The notes: generated by a model from the sequence alone, not told the origin. Counted from the first letter of the stretch, positions 51,546 through 60,778 are shown. The stretch: DNA of 64,000 nt from an uncultured Spirochaetales bacterium (GCA_949282255.1 CASDPA010000003.1:1-64000), one strand, 5' to 3'. A program made the numbers and translations.

Positions 51546-52663
51546 GGGATTTTTCCAAAATCAAAAGGATTGTAATAAAAGTTGGTACCAATCTCCTTAC
51601 GAAGGACAACGGCATAGATGAGGAACGCATAGGAGATATCGCACGCCAGATTGCCGAATTGAAGAACATGGGCATGCAGGTCCTTCTGGTTTCATCCGGA
51701 GCCATAGGGATGGGAGCAAAGCAGCTTAAGCATTTTTCTCCTGTCGTGCATGTCGCAATGAGACAGGCCTGCGCTGCAATCGGACAGCCCGTGCTGATGA
51801 GTGCTTATCAGAAGGAATTCGAAAAGCATAATCTTCTCTGCGCCCAGGTGCTTATAACCCGGAGCATCCTCAACAACCGTAAAAGTTATAACAACCTGCG
51901 TGCTAGTGTTTCCACATTACTTGCGCTCGGGGTGGTTCCTATTTTCAATGAGAACGACGTTGTATCCACAAGCGAGATTGGCAATGTGTTCGGGGACAAT
52001 GACAGGATGAGCGCCCTTGTTGCATCGAAGATCGATGCGGGGCTTCTGATACTCTTGACGGATATCGATGGAGTGTATACCGGCAATCCCAAAAAGGACA
52101 AGGATGTGGTTATGCTCAAAACCATCGAAAAGCTCACTCCTGAAATCTTTTCTTATGCAAGAGGAAAGGGCTCGATGTTCTCCACAGGTGGAATGAAGAC
52201 CAAGCTTCTTGCAGCCCAGATTGCAAAGGATGGGGGATGCGGCACCGTGATCGCTTCCGGCTATGAAAAGGATTCTCTCATACGGATCATCGAAGGAGAG
52301 GAGCTTGGTTCTTACATCCTTCCTGACAAACGTATGAGCCAGCGGGAGAGATGGATCATGAACACCTCGACTGCAGGGGAGATTGTTGTGGATGACGGGG
52401 CGGCTGCGGCCTTGATGAACCATAAATCCCTTCTTCCCTCTGGTATTGTTGCAATCAGGGGGACTTTCGAAAAAGGGGAGGTCGTGCTTGTAACAAACAA
52501 AGAGGGAACCGGTTTATTAAAAGCGGTGCCGAATTTCGATTCAACCGAACTCAAGGCTCTTATCGGCCATAGGAGCTGCGATATAGACACCATCTTAGGA
52601 AAAGGTAGGAGGGATGTTGTCTTCAGGCCGGAAGACACGAGTCCCGTGGAGCACAATGTCTGA
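51542..52663 (+). CDS. proB: Glutamate 5-kinase
   Basis: A 373-residue ProB with the amino acid kinase domain (1 to about 265; VIKVGTNLL, VSSGAIGMGAKQL, FNENDVVSTSEIG, LLTDIDGVYTGNP, GTGGMKTKL-like FSTGGMKTKLLAAQ) and a C-terminal PUA domain (about 280-370). It phosphorylates glutamate for ProA and is the usual point of proline feedback control. ATG 51542 overlaps the proA stop (ATGA). Its 3' end overlaps the next gene by 8 bp. Confidence 0.97.
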   Translation: MRDFSKIKRIVIKVGTNLLTKDNGIDEERIGDIARQIAELKNMGMQVLLVSSGAIGMGAKQLKHFSPVVHVAMRQACAAIGQPVLMSAYQKEFEKHNLLCAQVLITRSILNNRKSYNNLRASVSTLLALGVVPIFNENDVVSTSEIGNVFGDNDRMSALVASKIDAGLLILLTDIDGVYTGNPKKDKDVVMLKTIEKLTPEIFSYARGKGSMFSTGGMKTKLLAAQIAKDGGCGTVIASGYEKDSLIRIIEGEELGSYILPDKRMSQRERWIMNTSTAGEIVVDDGAAAALMNHKSLLPSGIVAIRGTFEKGEVVLVTNKEGTGLLKAVPNFDSTELKALIGHRSCDIDTILGKGRRDVVFRPEDTSPVEHNV

Positions 52664-53576
52664 TTACAGGACCATACATAGAAAACAGGATCTGGAGATG
52701 AAGATCTCCTCTCTGTACCGTCAGGTGCAGCTTGCCATCGGACTGTTGGATGTTTCCAGCAAGGAGGATCTCATATCCTCGCTGAACTGGTTCAGGGAGA
52801 ACATGAATTTCTGTCTCCACCTTGTTACAACCCAAGACCGGGCGGAGGAAATGGATCTTATGGACAAATATCCAGAGGTCACTTTCATACTCTTCAAGAA
52901 TCCGACCACCACCGGAGAATATATAAATGCCTTTGCAGATGAATGCTACACCACATATTTCCTGGTTCTCAGGACCGATACGGTTCTCATAGAGTACCAG
53001 GGGCAGACTCTGATGGAGGTGCTGCAGGAGAAAAACCATCCGGCTCTCATAACCCCTGTGATGATCTCCAGCGAAGCTGAGATCCTTCCGACCCTGAGAG
53101 CCCCCCATTTGAGTGGCAAGGATTTCGATCCATTAAGCTTCACACCTTCAATAGAAGAGGCTGGCCTGGAGGAGAACCTTTATCCTGTTATGGGGCTTGG
53201 GCTGTATGACAGGGCGCTTTTTCAGCGTCTCAGGGCGTTTGATGAGCTTATCACCGGAGAATTCTACCAGATGGCTGATTTCGGTCTGAGATGTTATCTG
53301 CTCGGCTATTCGATATATACCACCAGAAGCCTTGCAATCCAGTTCCCGCAAAGAATGACCGTTGTTGAGGATAGAAGTGCCTGTGAGGGGATGAACAGGT
53401 TTTATACCAAGGCCATGAGCATCAGAAGAATCGCAGGAAAGAATGTGGTTGAGAAATGGAAGCCTTATGTCGACAAACCACTTTTGAACGATGAGATAAA
53501 AAGAAAGCAGGTTGTCATACAAAAGACAGATTTCTTTTCTCTGATGGAGAACTGGAAGGTCGGAAAAGAAGGTTGA
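52656..53576 (+). CDS. Glycosyltransferase-like protein (GT2-type fold)
   Basis: A 306-residue protein weakly resembling family 2 glycosyltransferases. It has a sugar-nucleotide-like strand FILFKNPTTTGEYINAFADE, a possible DxD equivalent at LRTDTVLIEY, and MADFGLRCYLLGY near 205, like the acceptor-site ED/FxxR region. It has no membrane segment or signal peptide. I cannot assign a substrate. It overlaps proB by 8 bp and so is in the proline operon. Confidence 0.55.
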   Translation: MSDYRTIHRKQDLEMKISSLYRQVQLAIGLLDVSSKEDLISSLNWFRENMNFCLHLVTTQDRAEEMDLMDKYPEVTFILFKNPTTTGEYINAFADECYTTYFLVLRTDTVLIEYQGQTLMEVLQEKNHPALITPVMISSEAEILPTLRAPHLSGKDFDPLSFTPSIEEAGLEENLYPVMGLGLYDRALFQRLRAFDELITGEFYQMADFGLRCYLLGYSIYTTRSLAIQFPQRMTVVEDRSACEGMNRFYTKAMSIRRIAGKNVVEKWKPYVDKPLLNDEIKRKQVVIQKTDFFSLMENWKVGKEG

Positions 53577-53598
53577 ATCCTCTTGATAGGAGATTGGA

Positions 53599-54000
53599 AT
53601 GTGGCAATGCCCCATATGCGGCAGAAGCTTTGAGAGAAAAGATCAGTCGCATTATTGCTCTGATAAGGTCTGCAATGTCGATGAATATATCAGCAGAACG
53701 CCTGAAAAGGTTCAAAAATATCTGAGCCTTGTTCGGCGGATACTTTCTGATACCCTTACTTCTGCCGATGAGACGATTTCCTGGTCTATGCCGACATTTA
53801 GAGAAAAACGCATAATAATACAGTATGCCGCATTCAAAGACCACCTGAGCCTTTTTCCCGGCCCGGATGCGGTAAAAGCGTTCGAATCGAGACTTTCTCC
53901 ATACAAATACAGCAAGGGAACCATACAATTTCCTTTTGATGCGCCTTTGGATGAAGATTTGATAAGGGATATCGCACTCTGGTGCCGTGATCATCGATAA
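53599..54000 (+). CDS. DUF1801 protein with N-terminal zinc ribbon
   Basis: A 133-residue protein. Residues 1-26 hold a zinc-ribbon-like motif (CPICGRSFERKDQSHYC). The rest is a DUF1801/YdhG-like domain (DETISWSMPTFREKRIIIQYAAFKDHLSLFPG). YdhG-type proteins have been called iron chaperones, but the function is not settled. ATG 53599 follows GATAGGAG. A stem-loop lies directly after the stop. Confidence 0.78.
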   Translation: MWQCPICGRSFERKDQSHYCSDKVCNVDEYISRTPEKVQKYLSLVRRILSDTLTSADETISWSMPTFREKRIIIQYAAFKDHLSLFPGPDAVKAFESRLSPYKYSKGTIQFPFDAPLDEDLIRDIALWCRDHR

Positions 54001-54002
54001 AA

Positions 54003-54024
54003 AAAGGGAGGATGTCCTCCCTTT
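54003..54024 (+). terminator. Stem-loop after the DUF1801 gene
   Basis: Arms AAAGGGAGGA and TCCTCCCTTT form a tight hairpin. The T run is short on the plus strand and stronger on the minus strand, so it is a moderate terminator candidate. Confidence 0.55.
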
Positions 54025-54282
54025 GCCGGACTATTTGCCAAATGGGAGATAAAAAGCCGGAAGAATGTCATGAATAACGGATGAGTGAAACCGATTGCCG
54101 AATGGTCGGTATCTTTTTCCAGCTTTAAGTCGGCTTGAGTCCTGACTTGATTTATAATAACCGCATCCAGCCTTAATTCGACATTAACAAATCTTAAGAA
54201 TTCTTAACTGAAAAGAATATCATTTGTTATTTCTTCCTTTTTACGGTGTTTATATTTTTACACTGTTTTCTGGAGGTATTGC
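54025..54282 (+). other. Intergenic region upstream of the YwqG-like gene
   Basis: There is no open frame of note in these 258 bp. A perfect 14-bp palindrome TTAAGAATTCTTAA (54194-54207) lies 76 bp before the next gene, followed by a very AT-rich stretch and a strong Shine-Dalgarno (TGGAGGT, 54270). The palindrome may be an operator; no clear promoter hexamer pair was found. Confidence 0.4.
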
Positions 54283-55104
54283 ATGGATGCTTCATGCATA
54301 GAAAAGCTTAAGAGCCTGAAAAGGGATTCCCTGATGCTTGAGATAGGAGATCCAGCCGCTTATGAAAAAGGAGGAACGAGGTTTGGTGGAAACCCTGATG
54401 TCCCGGCGGATTTTGATTGGCCGTTTGGTAAAAATAGGAACAAGAGCGGCACTCATCCCTTGAGCTTCATAGCTCAGTTCGATTGTTCTGATTTGTCACG
54501 ATATGAATCGGCCGGCCTTTTACCCGAAAAGGGAGTGCTGTCGTTTTTTTATGACAAGATGGATCAGCCCTGGGGGATTTCTCCTGATGAGTTTTCGGGG
54601 GCCAGGGTATATTGGTTTCCCGACAGCAGCCTTCTCAATCCCGCACCATTTCCATCCTGCCTTGATGATTACTTCAGGTTTCCGTCTTTGAAGATAAGAG
54701 TGGAAGAGCATTGCTCATATCCGTCCTTGGAAGATTTCTTGACCTTGTTTCCAAATGAAAGCGAGAACGGATATTTCGAGGCTTTGGCAAAGCTTAGCAA
54801 AGGATGCAGTTCTCTTTCTTCAAAACTTCTTGGTTGGCCTGATGTCATACAGGATTCCATGGCGGTTAGTTGCGAGCTGGTCAGAAATGGTCTTTCCTTG
54901 AGGGACATACCTTATGAAAAGCGAAAGGAGTTTATCGATTCGGCCCTCGGATCCTGGCTGCTGCTGTTTCAGCTGGATATGGTGGAAAGCGGTGATTTTT
55001 CTTTCATGCTGGGCGATTGCGGAATGCTTTATTATCTCATAAGAAAAGAGGATCTGCTTTCATTTCGCTTTGAAAATGCTCATGCCATCGTACAATGCTA
55101 TTGA
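54283..55104 (+). CDS. YwqG/DUF1963 family protein
   Basis: A 273-residue DUF1963 (YwqG-like) protein. Typical pieces are GGTRFGGNPDVPADFDWP near 30-48, LSFIAQFDCSDL near 62 and LSFFYDKMDQPWG near 85, with a C-terminal LLFQLDMVESGDFSFMLGDCGMLYYLI. The family function is unknown, and it often occurs in polymorphic-toxin immunity settings; no toxin gene is adjacent here. A Shine-Dalgarno lies 6 nt before the ATG. Confidence 0.82.
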   Translation: MDASCIEKLKSLKRDSLMLEIGDPAAYEKGGTRFGGNPDVPADFDWPFGKNRNKSGTHPLSFIAQFDCSDLSRYESAGLLPEKGVLSFFYDKMDQPWGISPDEFSGARVYWFPDSSLLNPAPFPSCLDDYFRFPSLKIRVEEHCSYPSLEDFLTLFPNESENGYFEALAKLSKGCSSLSSKLLGWPDVIQDSMAVSCELVRNGLSLRDIPYEKRKEFIDSALGSWLLLFQLDMVESGDFSFMLGDCGMLYYLIRKEDLLSFRFENAHAIVQCY

Positions 55105-55364
55105 TGGAAGATTCATTCAATTTTGCATTGAAGCGGTTTTATGAGAGTTTTGGAACACCAAGGATGATGGGCGTGGTGTGCACCGGGAATGCTTTCTGTT
55201 TTCAGAAAGTATTCCTGTTCTTGGTATGAGTCTTTAAAGCAGGAGTTTTCCTTTTAAGCTATTTTATATTCATGCTTTTGGAAGCGGAGTGTTCAACATG
55301 AAAAGGAGACCTTATAGGAAAATACCTTTGATGGCACAATAGGATTTTCCTACGGTGATGTTCT
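55105..55364 (+). other. Intergenic region with a strong hairpin
   Basis: The main feature in these 260 bp is a 13-bp stem with one wobble pair, arms 55186-55198 and 55203-55215, with a TTTT loop and moderately T-rich downstream sequence. It could terminate the YwqG-like gene, 82 bp away, or be part of a small RNA. No gene was seen in either strand. Confidence 0.4.
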
Positions 55365-55906
55365 ATGAAAGATTTTTCGCGAAGCTTGAAGATGTTTTCC
55401 ATATGCGGCCTGAATTGCGGGCTATGTCCCATGAACATTGGAAAATATTGTCCCGGATGCGGAGGAGGAAATGGAAACCAAAGCTGCGCCATCGCCCGGT
55501 GCAGCCTTTTGCATGGAAAGATTGAATTCTGTTTCCTTTGCAATGATTATCCCTGTTATCTGTTTGATGATTTCGATTCCTTCATTACACATTGCCGGAG
55601 GAAGGAGGATATAAGTTGGGCGCTCGAAATCGGTATTGATAATTACGTAAAAGAGATCATGCGTAAAAGGCATTGCTTGAACTTCTTATAGCTGAATATG
55701 ATGATGGGAGAAGTAAGACATTGTTCTCTCTTGCCGCATATCTTCTGGATATGAATGAGCTTGAAGAGGTGATCCTGGAAGAAAAGAAGGGGGAAAGTCC
55801 CGGTGAAGATAAGAAGGTGAGGACAAAGCGGATCTGCCGTCTGTTGAAGGAAAAAGCCGATAACAAGGGTATTGTCCTGAAATTGAGGAAAAAGAGCAAC
55901 TCATAG
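55365..55906 (+). pseudogene. DUF3795 protein gene interrupted by a frameshift
   Basis: The first frame (55365-55691, 108 codons) has the cysteine-rich DUF3795 start (ICGLNCGLCPMN, YCPGCGGG, CFLCNDYPC). It ends RKRHCLNFL at a TAG. The domain continues in the -1 frame from about 55673: LLELLIAEYDDGRSKTLFSLAAYLL to the stop at 55906. The junction AAAGGCATTGCTTG looks like the loss of one base, and no classic slippery heptamer is present, so a mutation or sequencing error is more likely than programmed frameshifting. DUF3795 function is unknown; the cysteines suggest metal or Fe-S binding. Confidence 0.7.
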
Positions 55907-55934
55907 TGACAATCCTTTGCGATTATCTTAATCT
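55906..55934 (+). promoter_or_regulatory. Promoter of the HAD gene, leaderless geometry
   Basis: GTGACA (55906-55911), a 17 nt spacer and TAATCT (55929-55934) are followed by exactly 6 nt (all T) and ATG 55941. No Shine-Dalgarno. Confidence 0.5.
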
Positions 55935-55940
55935 TTTTTT

Positions 55941-56639
55941 ATGGAAGTCATACTTTTTGACCTTGATGGAACCCTCCTTCCTATGGAACAGGAGGTTTTT
56001 ATAAAGACATATTTCTCTCTCTTATGTAAAAAGTTGGCCCCTTTTGGCTATGAGCCTGATTCTCTGATTAAGGCGCTTTGGCTTGGGACTTCCAAGATGG
56101 TGCAAAATGATGGAAGGATGAGCAATAAGGATGTTTTTTGGCATTGCTTTTCATCCGTTTTCGGAGAAAGGGTTTTTTCCGATATGCCGATAATCGATTC
56201 TTTCTACGAAAACGAATTCAATCAGGCCTCATCTGTTTGCCATAAAAACCCGCAGGTTCACAAACTGATAAAAAAGCTGAAGGATGCAGGGTATGTCCTT
56301 TTCCTTGCAACGAATCCGGTCTTTCCAAGGGTTGCCACGCTTTCGAGAATGAGATGGGCAGGCTTGGAGGAATCCGATTTCATTGGAATAACAACATATG
56401 AGAATTCGTTTTTCTGCAAGCCTTGTCTGAAGTATTACGAGCAGATACTTGAAAGGCTTGGAGTGGGAGCCTCTGATTGCCTGATGGTTGGGAACGATAC
56501 TTCGGAAGATATGGTTGCCAGGAATCTTGGAATGGATGTTTTCCTGCTCACGGACTTTCTAATCAATTTATCTGGAGAGGATATTTCAAATTATCCCAAC
56601 GGCGGGTTTGCAGATCTTGAAGGGTATATTTTCAGATAA
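55941..56639 (+). CDS. HAD-superfamily hydrolase
   Basis: A 232-residue HAD phosphatase with motif I ILFDLDGTLL (nucleophile D7, acid D9), motif II ATNPVFP, a lysine in FFCKPCLKYY and motif IV MVGNDTSEDMVA. The C1 cap is helical. It resembles YjjG/phosphoglycolate phosphatase-like enzymes; the substrate is not evident. It is followed by a strong terminator and converges on pncB. Confidence 0.88.
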   Translation: MEVILFDLDGTLLPMEQEVFIKTYFSLLCKKLAPFGYEPDSLIKALWLGTSKMVQNDGRMSNKDVFWHCFSSVFGERVFSDMPIIDSFYENEFNQASSVCHKNPQVHKLIKKLKDAGYVLFLATNPVFPRVATLSRMRWAGLEESDFIGITTYENSFFCKPCLKYYEQILERLGVGASDCLMVGNDTSEDMVARNLGMDVFLLTDFLINLSGEDISNYPNGGFADLEGYIFR

Positions 56640-56660
56640 TGTTTTCCATTATGGAATTGA

Positions 56661-56692
56661 CAAATCCTCCATTGCCTGGAGGATTTGTTTTT
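56661..56692 (+). terminator. Terminator after the HAD gene
   Basis: A 10-bp stem CAAATCCTCC/GGAGGATTTG with a 7 nt loop is followed by T5. The hairpin may also act for pncB on the minus strand. Confidence 0.88.
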
Positions 56693-56702
56693 ATCGGCTT
56701 TA

Positions 56703-58151
56703 TCAACCGTTTTGGTCGTCCTTTGCTTTTGTTTCCATTATGAGCCTGGTCTTCAGTTCCCTGAGCCTGCTTGAAAGGGAGACCTTGTAGATGTGCGGAT
56801 TGATCTGTCTCTTGTAGCTCTTGTCGAACTCCGTCAGCATCTCCATGCTGCGGCGCTGGATTTCATGGATGTTGATTTCGGGATATAACCTTTTACCCTG
56901 TTCCATTTTCTTTAAAAGAAGCGGTTTGAAGGTGGCATAGTTCTTCTTTTTCATCATGAAGAAATCCTGCGTGCTGAACGGGTGATAAAATGGTATGTTT
57001 GTTCCCATCTCCAAATCCTCGTCTGCAAGCGTGACGAGGTCCGCAAGCGCCGAGCCGTACATGTCGAAGAATCTCCAAACCTGTTTTATTCCGGGATTTG
57101 TGGTCTTCTCATAGCTGTTTGATACCTTCAGCGTCGGGATGAACACTCCGTCCTCCTCTTTTGCGGCAAGCTTGTAAACACCATTGAGCGAGCTTTGTGT
57201 GCCTCCTGTGACAAGATGGGTTCCTATACCCCAGCTGTCTATGGGTGCGTTGTCGTTTACGAGGTTGAGTATGATCTCTTCGGTAAGATCGTTTGAAATC
57301 GTGATCGTGGCATCGGTCAGTCCTGCTTCATCAAGCCTTCTCCTGATTACCTTCGGCAGATACGAAAGGTCTCCTGAATCGATCCTTACCCCGATTTTCT
57401 TTCCTTTCTTCTTTTGCTCGAGCCCGACTGTGATCGCAGCATCGATGCCGCTTCCCAATGTGTCATAAGTATCTATCAGAAGGATCGCGTTGTCTGGATA
57501 AAGCTCTGCAAACGCCCTGAATGCCTCAACCTCGCTATCAAAGCTCATTATCCATGAATGCGCCATTGTCCCTGCAACCGGAATGCCGTATTTTTTTCCT
57601 GCATATGCGTTGCTGGTGACCTTGGTTCCTCCGATGAAAGAGGCCCTGGAGGCCGAATGTGCACCATCCTCACCTTGGGCCCTTCTGAGGCCGAATTCCA
57701 TGATAGCTCCACGACCCTTGGTTGCAAGGGTCATCCTTGAAGCCTTTGTGGCAATGAGGGACTGGAAGTTTACCGTGTTGAGAAGAATGGATTCCACGAT
57801 CTGTGCATCGATAAGATCTGTTTCGACCCTTATGAGCGGTTCGCCGGGGAAGGCCGGAGTACCTTCGTCAAAGGCGTATATGTCTCCATGGAAATGATAG
57901 TCTTTCAAGAAATCGAGGAAAGGTTTTTTAAAAGCTCCTAATCCGGCCAGATATTCGATGTCTTCCTGGCTGAAGCGGAAATTCTCAAGCTTTGTCAAAA
58001 GCTCTTCGATCCCTGTGAAGATGATATATCCGCCGTTGAAAGGATTTGTGCGGTAAAACATGTCGAACACCACGCGGGGGTTGTGTTTTTTCAGATAATA
58101 CCCCTGGGCCATGGTCAATTCGTAAAAATCGGTTATGAGCGCACTTTTCAT
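56703..58151 (-). CDS. pncB: Nicotinate phosphoribosyltransferase
   Basis: A 482-residue NAPRTase of the long bacterial type. Family blocks are ALITDFYELTMAQGYY at the start, FDMFYRTNPFNGGY, EFGLRRAQGEDGAHSASRASFIGGT, IDTYDTLGSGIDAAI and GVRIDSGDLSYLPK. It makes nicotinate mononucleotide in NAD salvage. It is the last gene of trmL-proC-serS-pncB, overlapping serS by 4 bp. Confidence 0.96.
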   Translation of the reverse strand: MKSALITDFYELTMAQGYYLKKHNPRVVFDMFYRTNPFNGGYIIFTGIEELLTKLENFRFSQEDIEYLAGLGAFKKPFLDFLKDYHFHGDIYAFDEGTPAFPGEPLIRVETDLIDAQIVESILLNTVNFQSLIATKASRMTLATKGRGAIMEFGLRRAQGEDGAHSASRASFIGGTKVTSNAYAGKKYGIPVAGTMAHSWIMSFDSEVEAFRAFAELYPDNAILLIDTYDTLGSGIDAAITVGLEQKKKGKKIGVRIDSGDLSYLPKVIRRRLDEAGLTDATITISNDLTEEIILNLVNDNAPIDSWGIGTHLVTGGTQSSLNGVYKLAAKEEDGVFIPTLKVSNSYEKTTNPGIKQVWRFFDMYGSALADLVTLADEDLEMGTNIPFYHPFSTQDFFMMKKKNYATFKPLLLKKMEQGKRLYPEINIHEIQRRSMEMLTEFDKSYKRQINPHIYKVSLSSRLRELKTRLIMETKAKDDQNG

Positions 58152-59422
58152 TTTTCAATCCTGTCAAAGCCGCAGTAGGGGATCAAGGCCTTTGGAATGT
58201 CGATGGAACCGTCCTCCCTCTGGTAGTTCTCCATGATGGCGACCATGGCTCTTGAAAGCGCAACCGCAGTTCCGTTGAGCATGTGCACGAACCGTGTCTT
58301 GCCGTCATCGTCCTTATATCTGATATTCAGGCTGCGTGCCTGATAATCGGTGCAGTTGCTCGTACTTGTGACTTCTCCATATTCTCCGTTTTCACCTCTG
58401 CCGGGCATCCATGCCTCAATATCGAATTTTCTGTAAGCGGGGGCGCCAAGATCTCCTGTAGCGGTATCGACGATGCGGTATGCGATATTAAGACCGGAAA
58501 ATATCTCTTCCTCAATGGAAAGGATTTCCTGATGGAATTTCTCACTCTCTTCAGGGGTGCAGAAGATAAACATCTCCAGTTTTGAGAACTGATGTACACG
58601 GTAAAGGCCCTTGGAGTATTGTCCGGCTCCACCTGCTTCCCTTCTGAAGCAGTGGGAAAGTCCTGTCATTTTTATAGGAAGCTTTTCCTTTGGGATTATC
58701 ATGTTGGAATAGTATCCGCCGAGTGTGATCTCTGCAGTTCCCACAAGGCATGTGCCTGTTCCCTCTATGGTGTAGATGTTGGATTCCTCACCTCTGGGAT
58801 TGAATCCGATACCGTTCAGGATTTCCTCCTTTGCTATATCGGGAGTGATGAACGGTGTGAAGCCATGCTTTACGACGATATCCATAGCATAGCGCTCAAG
58901 AGCCATCTGAAGTATGACAGCCTTGTTTTTGATATAATAGAACTTCTGTCCGCTCACCTTGGCTCCACTGTCGAAATCCAGAAGGTCGAGCGATTCTCCA
59001 AGCTCTACATGGTCTTTCACCTTGAAATTGAATTTTGGAGGTTCACCAACGAATTTTATTGCAAGGCTGTCCTTGTCCTCCTTCCCGACCGGGGCAGCAG
59101 GGCTGGCATAGTTCGGAATCGTCCTTGCCGCTTCATTGAATTGCTGGTCAAGCACGCTCAGCCGGGCTTCTTTGTCTGCCAATTCTGTTTTTATGTTCTT
59201 TCCTTCCTCGATAAGGGCTGCTCTGGTCTCTGCATCGAGTTTGCCCTTCATTTTGGCTGCAGTCTCGTTCCTTTTAGCTCTGAGGGCTTCAGTTTCCTGC
59301 AATACCTTGTATCTTTCGTCCTGGATTGCGATTATGGCATCCAAGTCGACGTTCATATAGCGGTCGGCGATGTTTTTCTTTATTTCGTCGTATCTGCTTT
59401 TAAGCTCTCTCGTATCTATCAT
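58148..59422 (-). CDS. serS: Seryl-tRNA synthetase
   Basis: A 424-residue class II SerRS. An N-terminal coiled-coil arm (about 30-100) precedes the catalytic core: motif 2 FRREAGGAGQYSKGLYRVHQF-type, TGDLGAPAYRKFDIEAWMP, STSNCTDYQARSLNIRY and motif 3 LNGTAVALSRAMVAIMENYQ. It also serylates tRNA-Sec where that exists. Overlaps both neighbours by 4 bp. Confidence 0.98.
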   Translation of the reverse strand: MIDTRELKSRYDEIKKNIADRYMNVDLDAIIAIQDERYKVLQETEALRAKRNETAAKMKGKLDAETRAALIEEGKNIKTELADKEARLSVLDQQFNEAARTIPNYASPAAPVGKEDKDSLAIKFVGEPPKFNFKVKDHVELGESLDLLDFDSGAKVSGQKFYYIKNKAVILQMALERYAMDIVVKHGFTPFITPDIAKEEILNGIGFNPRGEESNIYTIEGTGTCLVGTAEITLGGYYSNMIIPKEKLPIKMTGLSHCFRREAGGAGQYSKGLYRVHQFSKLEMFIFCTPEESEKFHQEILSIEEEIFSGLNIAYRIVDTATGDLGAPAYRKFDIEAWMPGRGENGEYGEVTSTSNCTDYQARSLNIRYKDDDGKTRFVHMLNGTAVALSRAMVAIMENYQREDGSIDIPKALIPYCGFDRIEK

Positions 59423-60216
59423 CCTAATCTCTCCTTAGCATTTTCTTCCAATTCCTGTGATCTATCGCTTGCAGCTTTCACTGCTTTATATAACGAGTTT
59501 GAAAATCCATTTTCTGCCAGCGCCTCCATTGCCTTGATTGTTGTTCCCGATGCCGAGCATATCGAAGGAATCAGATCTGCCGGGCTTTTCTTTGTGATAT
59601 CCAAAAGCGCGCATGAGGAAATGAGCGTATCCTTGACGATCTGTGTGCAGATAGGATAGGGGATGCCGACGTTTGTCCCTGCCATAGCCGAGGCATTGAT
59701 GAATTCGAGCGCATATGCGATCAGAGATCCGGAAATTCCGATGAATGCAGAAAAATTGCTTTCATCAAGCTCGAAGGCCGAACCGAAAGAGGAGGCGATT
59801 TCCATTGCTGTTTTCTTGAAATCTTCCTCCGCCTCCAAGGGGAATGCGACGGCTGTAACGGCCTTCTTGGCCTTTGCCGCCATGTTAGGCATGAATCTGG
59901 CTATATTGTCCGTTGCAAGATTGCCGCATAGGGAAGAAAGCGGAATCCCTGCGGCGATCGAAATATACTTCAGCCCTGGCCTTCTGATTGAATAAAGGAA
60001 ATCCTTTGTCAGATATTGGGGTTTGATTGCAATTATGAGGATGTCTGCAGAATCCCGGGCCTCTTGAAGGCTTTTTGCCGTTGATGCTCCAAGCACATTG
60101 CATTTTTCAGGAACGTTGTCATAAACAGTAACCTTGAAATCCTTGTTCTCGGCAAGAGCCGAGGCGATCGAGGATCCCATATTGCCGCAGCCGATAATGG
60201 AAATTCCTATCATCAT
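59419..60216 (-). CDS. proC: Pyrroline-5-carboxylate reductase
   Basis: A 265-residue ProC. The NAD(P) fold is SIIGCGNMGSSIASAL and the C-terminal dimerisation region has IPYPICTQIVKDTLISS and a SICSASGTTIKAMEAL segment, matching the family signature. It finishes proline synthesis begun by proB/proA at 50-52.6 kb. The start is ATG 60216 because it overlaps the trmL stop as ATGA and GGGAGGG lies just upstream. Confidence 0.95.
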   Translation of the reverse strand: MMIGISIIGCGNMGSSIASALAENKDFKVTVYDNVPEKCNVLGASTAKSLQEARDSADILIIAIKPQYLTKDFLYSIRRPGLKYISIAAGIPLSSLCGNLATDNIARFMPNMAAKAKKAVTAVAFPLEAEEDFKKTAMEIASSFGSAFELDESNFSAFIGISGSLIAYALEFINASAMAGTNVGIPYPICTQIVKDTLISSCALLDITKKSPADLIPSICSASGTTIKAMEALAENGFSNSLYKAVKAASDRSQELEENAKERLG

Positions 60217-60716
60217 CCCTCCCATGTAAGACGGTGCAGGTTTCCGGAGAGCCTGAAATTCGAAAATCCGGTCTGCCTGAGCACTTCATATACGGCGATA
60301 GCCACAGAATTGGAAAGATTAAGGCTTCTTATGTCATTGAGCATGGGGATGCGCACAACATCCTCCTTGTGTCTGACAAGAATCTCTTCTTCGATCCCGC
60401 GGCTTTCCTTGCCGAAGATCAGATATATCTCCCGATCTTTTGGATATTCTACATCAGTGTAGACTTTTTGTCCTTTGGTTGAAAAGAAAAAGAGCCTGTC
60501 TTTGCCGTGTTTTTCGAGAAAACTGCCGACATTGTCATATTCGGTTATTTCCACATCCTTCCAATAGTCCAATCCGGCATGCCGCACGGCTTTTTCAGAT
60601 ATGTCGAAGCCCAAAGGATGCACGAGATGGAGTTTTGCCCCTGTAGCCGCGCAGGTCCTGGCTATGTTGCCGGTATTCTGGGGAATTTCCGGTTCGAAAA
60701 GACAGACATTCAGCAT
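60213..60716 (-). CDS. trmL: tRNA (cytidine(34)-2'-O)-methyltransferase
   Basis: A 167-residue SPOUT methyltransferase of TrmL size. Motif 1 is EPEIPQNTGNIARTCA, motif 2 LIFGKESRGIEEEIL and motif 3 IPMLNDIRSLNLSNSVAIAVYE, which forms the knot. It methylates the wobble base of tRNA-Leu. It is the first gene of a four-gene minus-strand operon and starts 6 nt after a TATATT box without Shine-Dalgarno. Confidence 0.95.
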   Translation of the reverse strand: MLNVCLFEPEIPQNTGNIARTCAATGAKLHLVHPLGFDISEKAVRHAGLDYWKDVEITEYDNVGSFLEKHGKDRLFFFSTKGQKVYTDVEYPKDREIYLIFGKESRGIEEEILVRHKEDVVRIPMLNDIRSLNLSNSVAIAVYEVLRQTGFSNFRLSGNLHRLTWEG

Positions 60717-60722
60717 GTGGAC

Positions 60723-60772
60723 AATATACTACTTTAAGCCCTCTTGCTCAAGTTTCGCCCCTTTGATAGATT
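60723..60772. promoter_or_regulatory. Interleaved divergent promoters of trmL and uppP, both leaderless
   Basis: Minus strand: TTGAGC (60746-60751), 17 nt, TATATT (60723-60728), 6 nt, ATG 60716. Plus strand: TTGCTC (60744-60749), 17 nt, TAGATT (60767-60772), 6 nt, ATG 60779. The two -35 boxes overlap, so the promoters should compete for polymerase. Confidence 0.6.
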
Positions 60773-60778
60773 TTTAAC

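Noticed and set aside
55365-55906. Selenocysteine or programmed frameshift as the explanation for the split DUF3795 gene
   Set aside because: The internal stop is TAG, not TGA, and no slippery heptamer or downstream pseudoknot was seen.
58592-59659. A 355-codon plus-strand frame antisense to serS and proC
   Set aside because: No family resemblance, and it lies fully over two well-supported genes in an operon.
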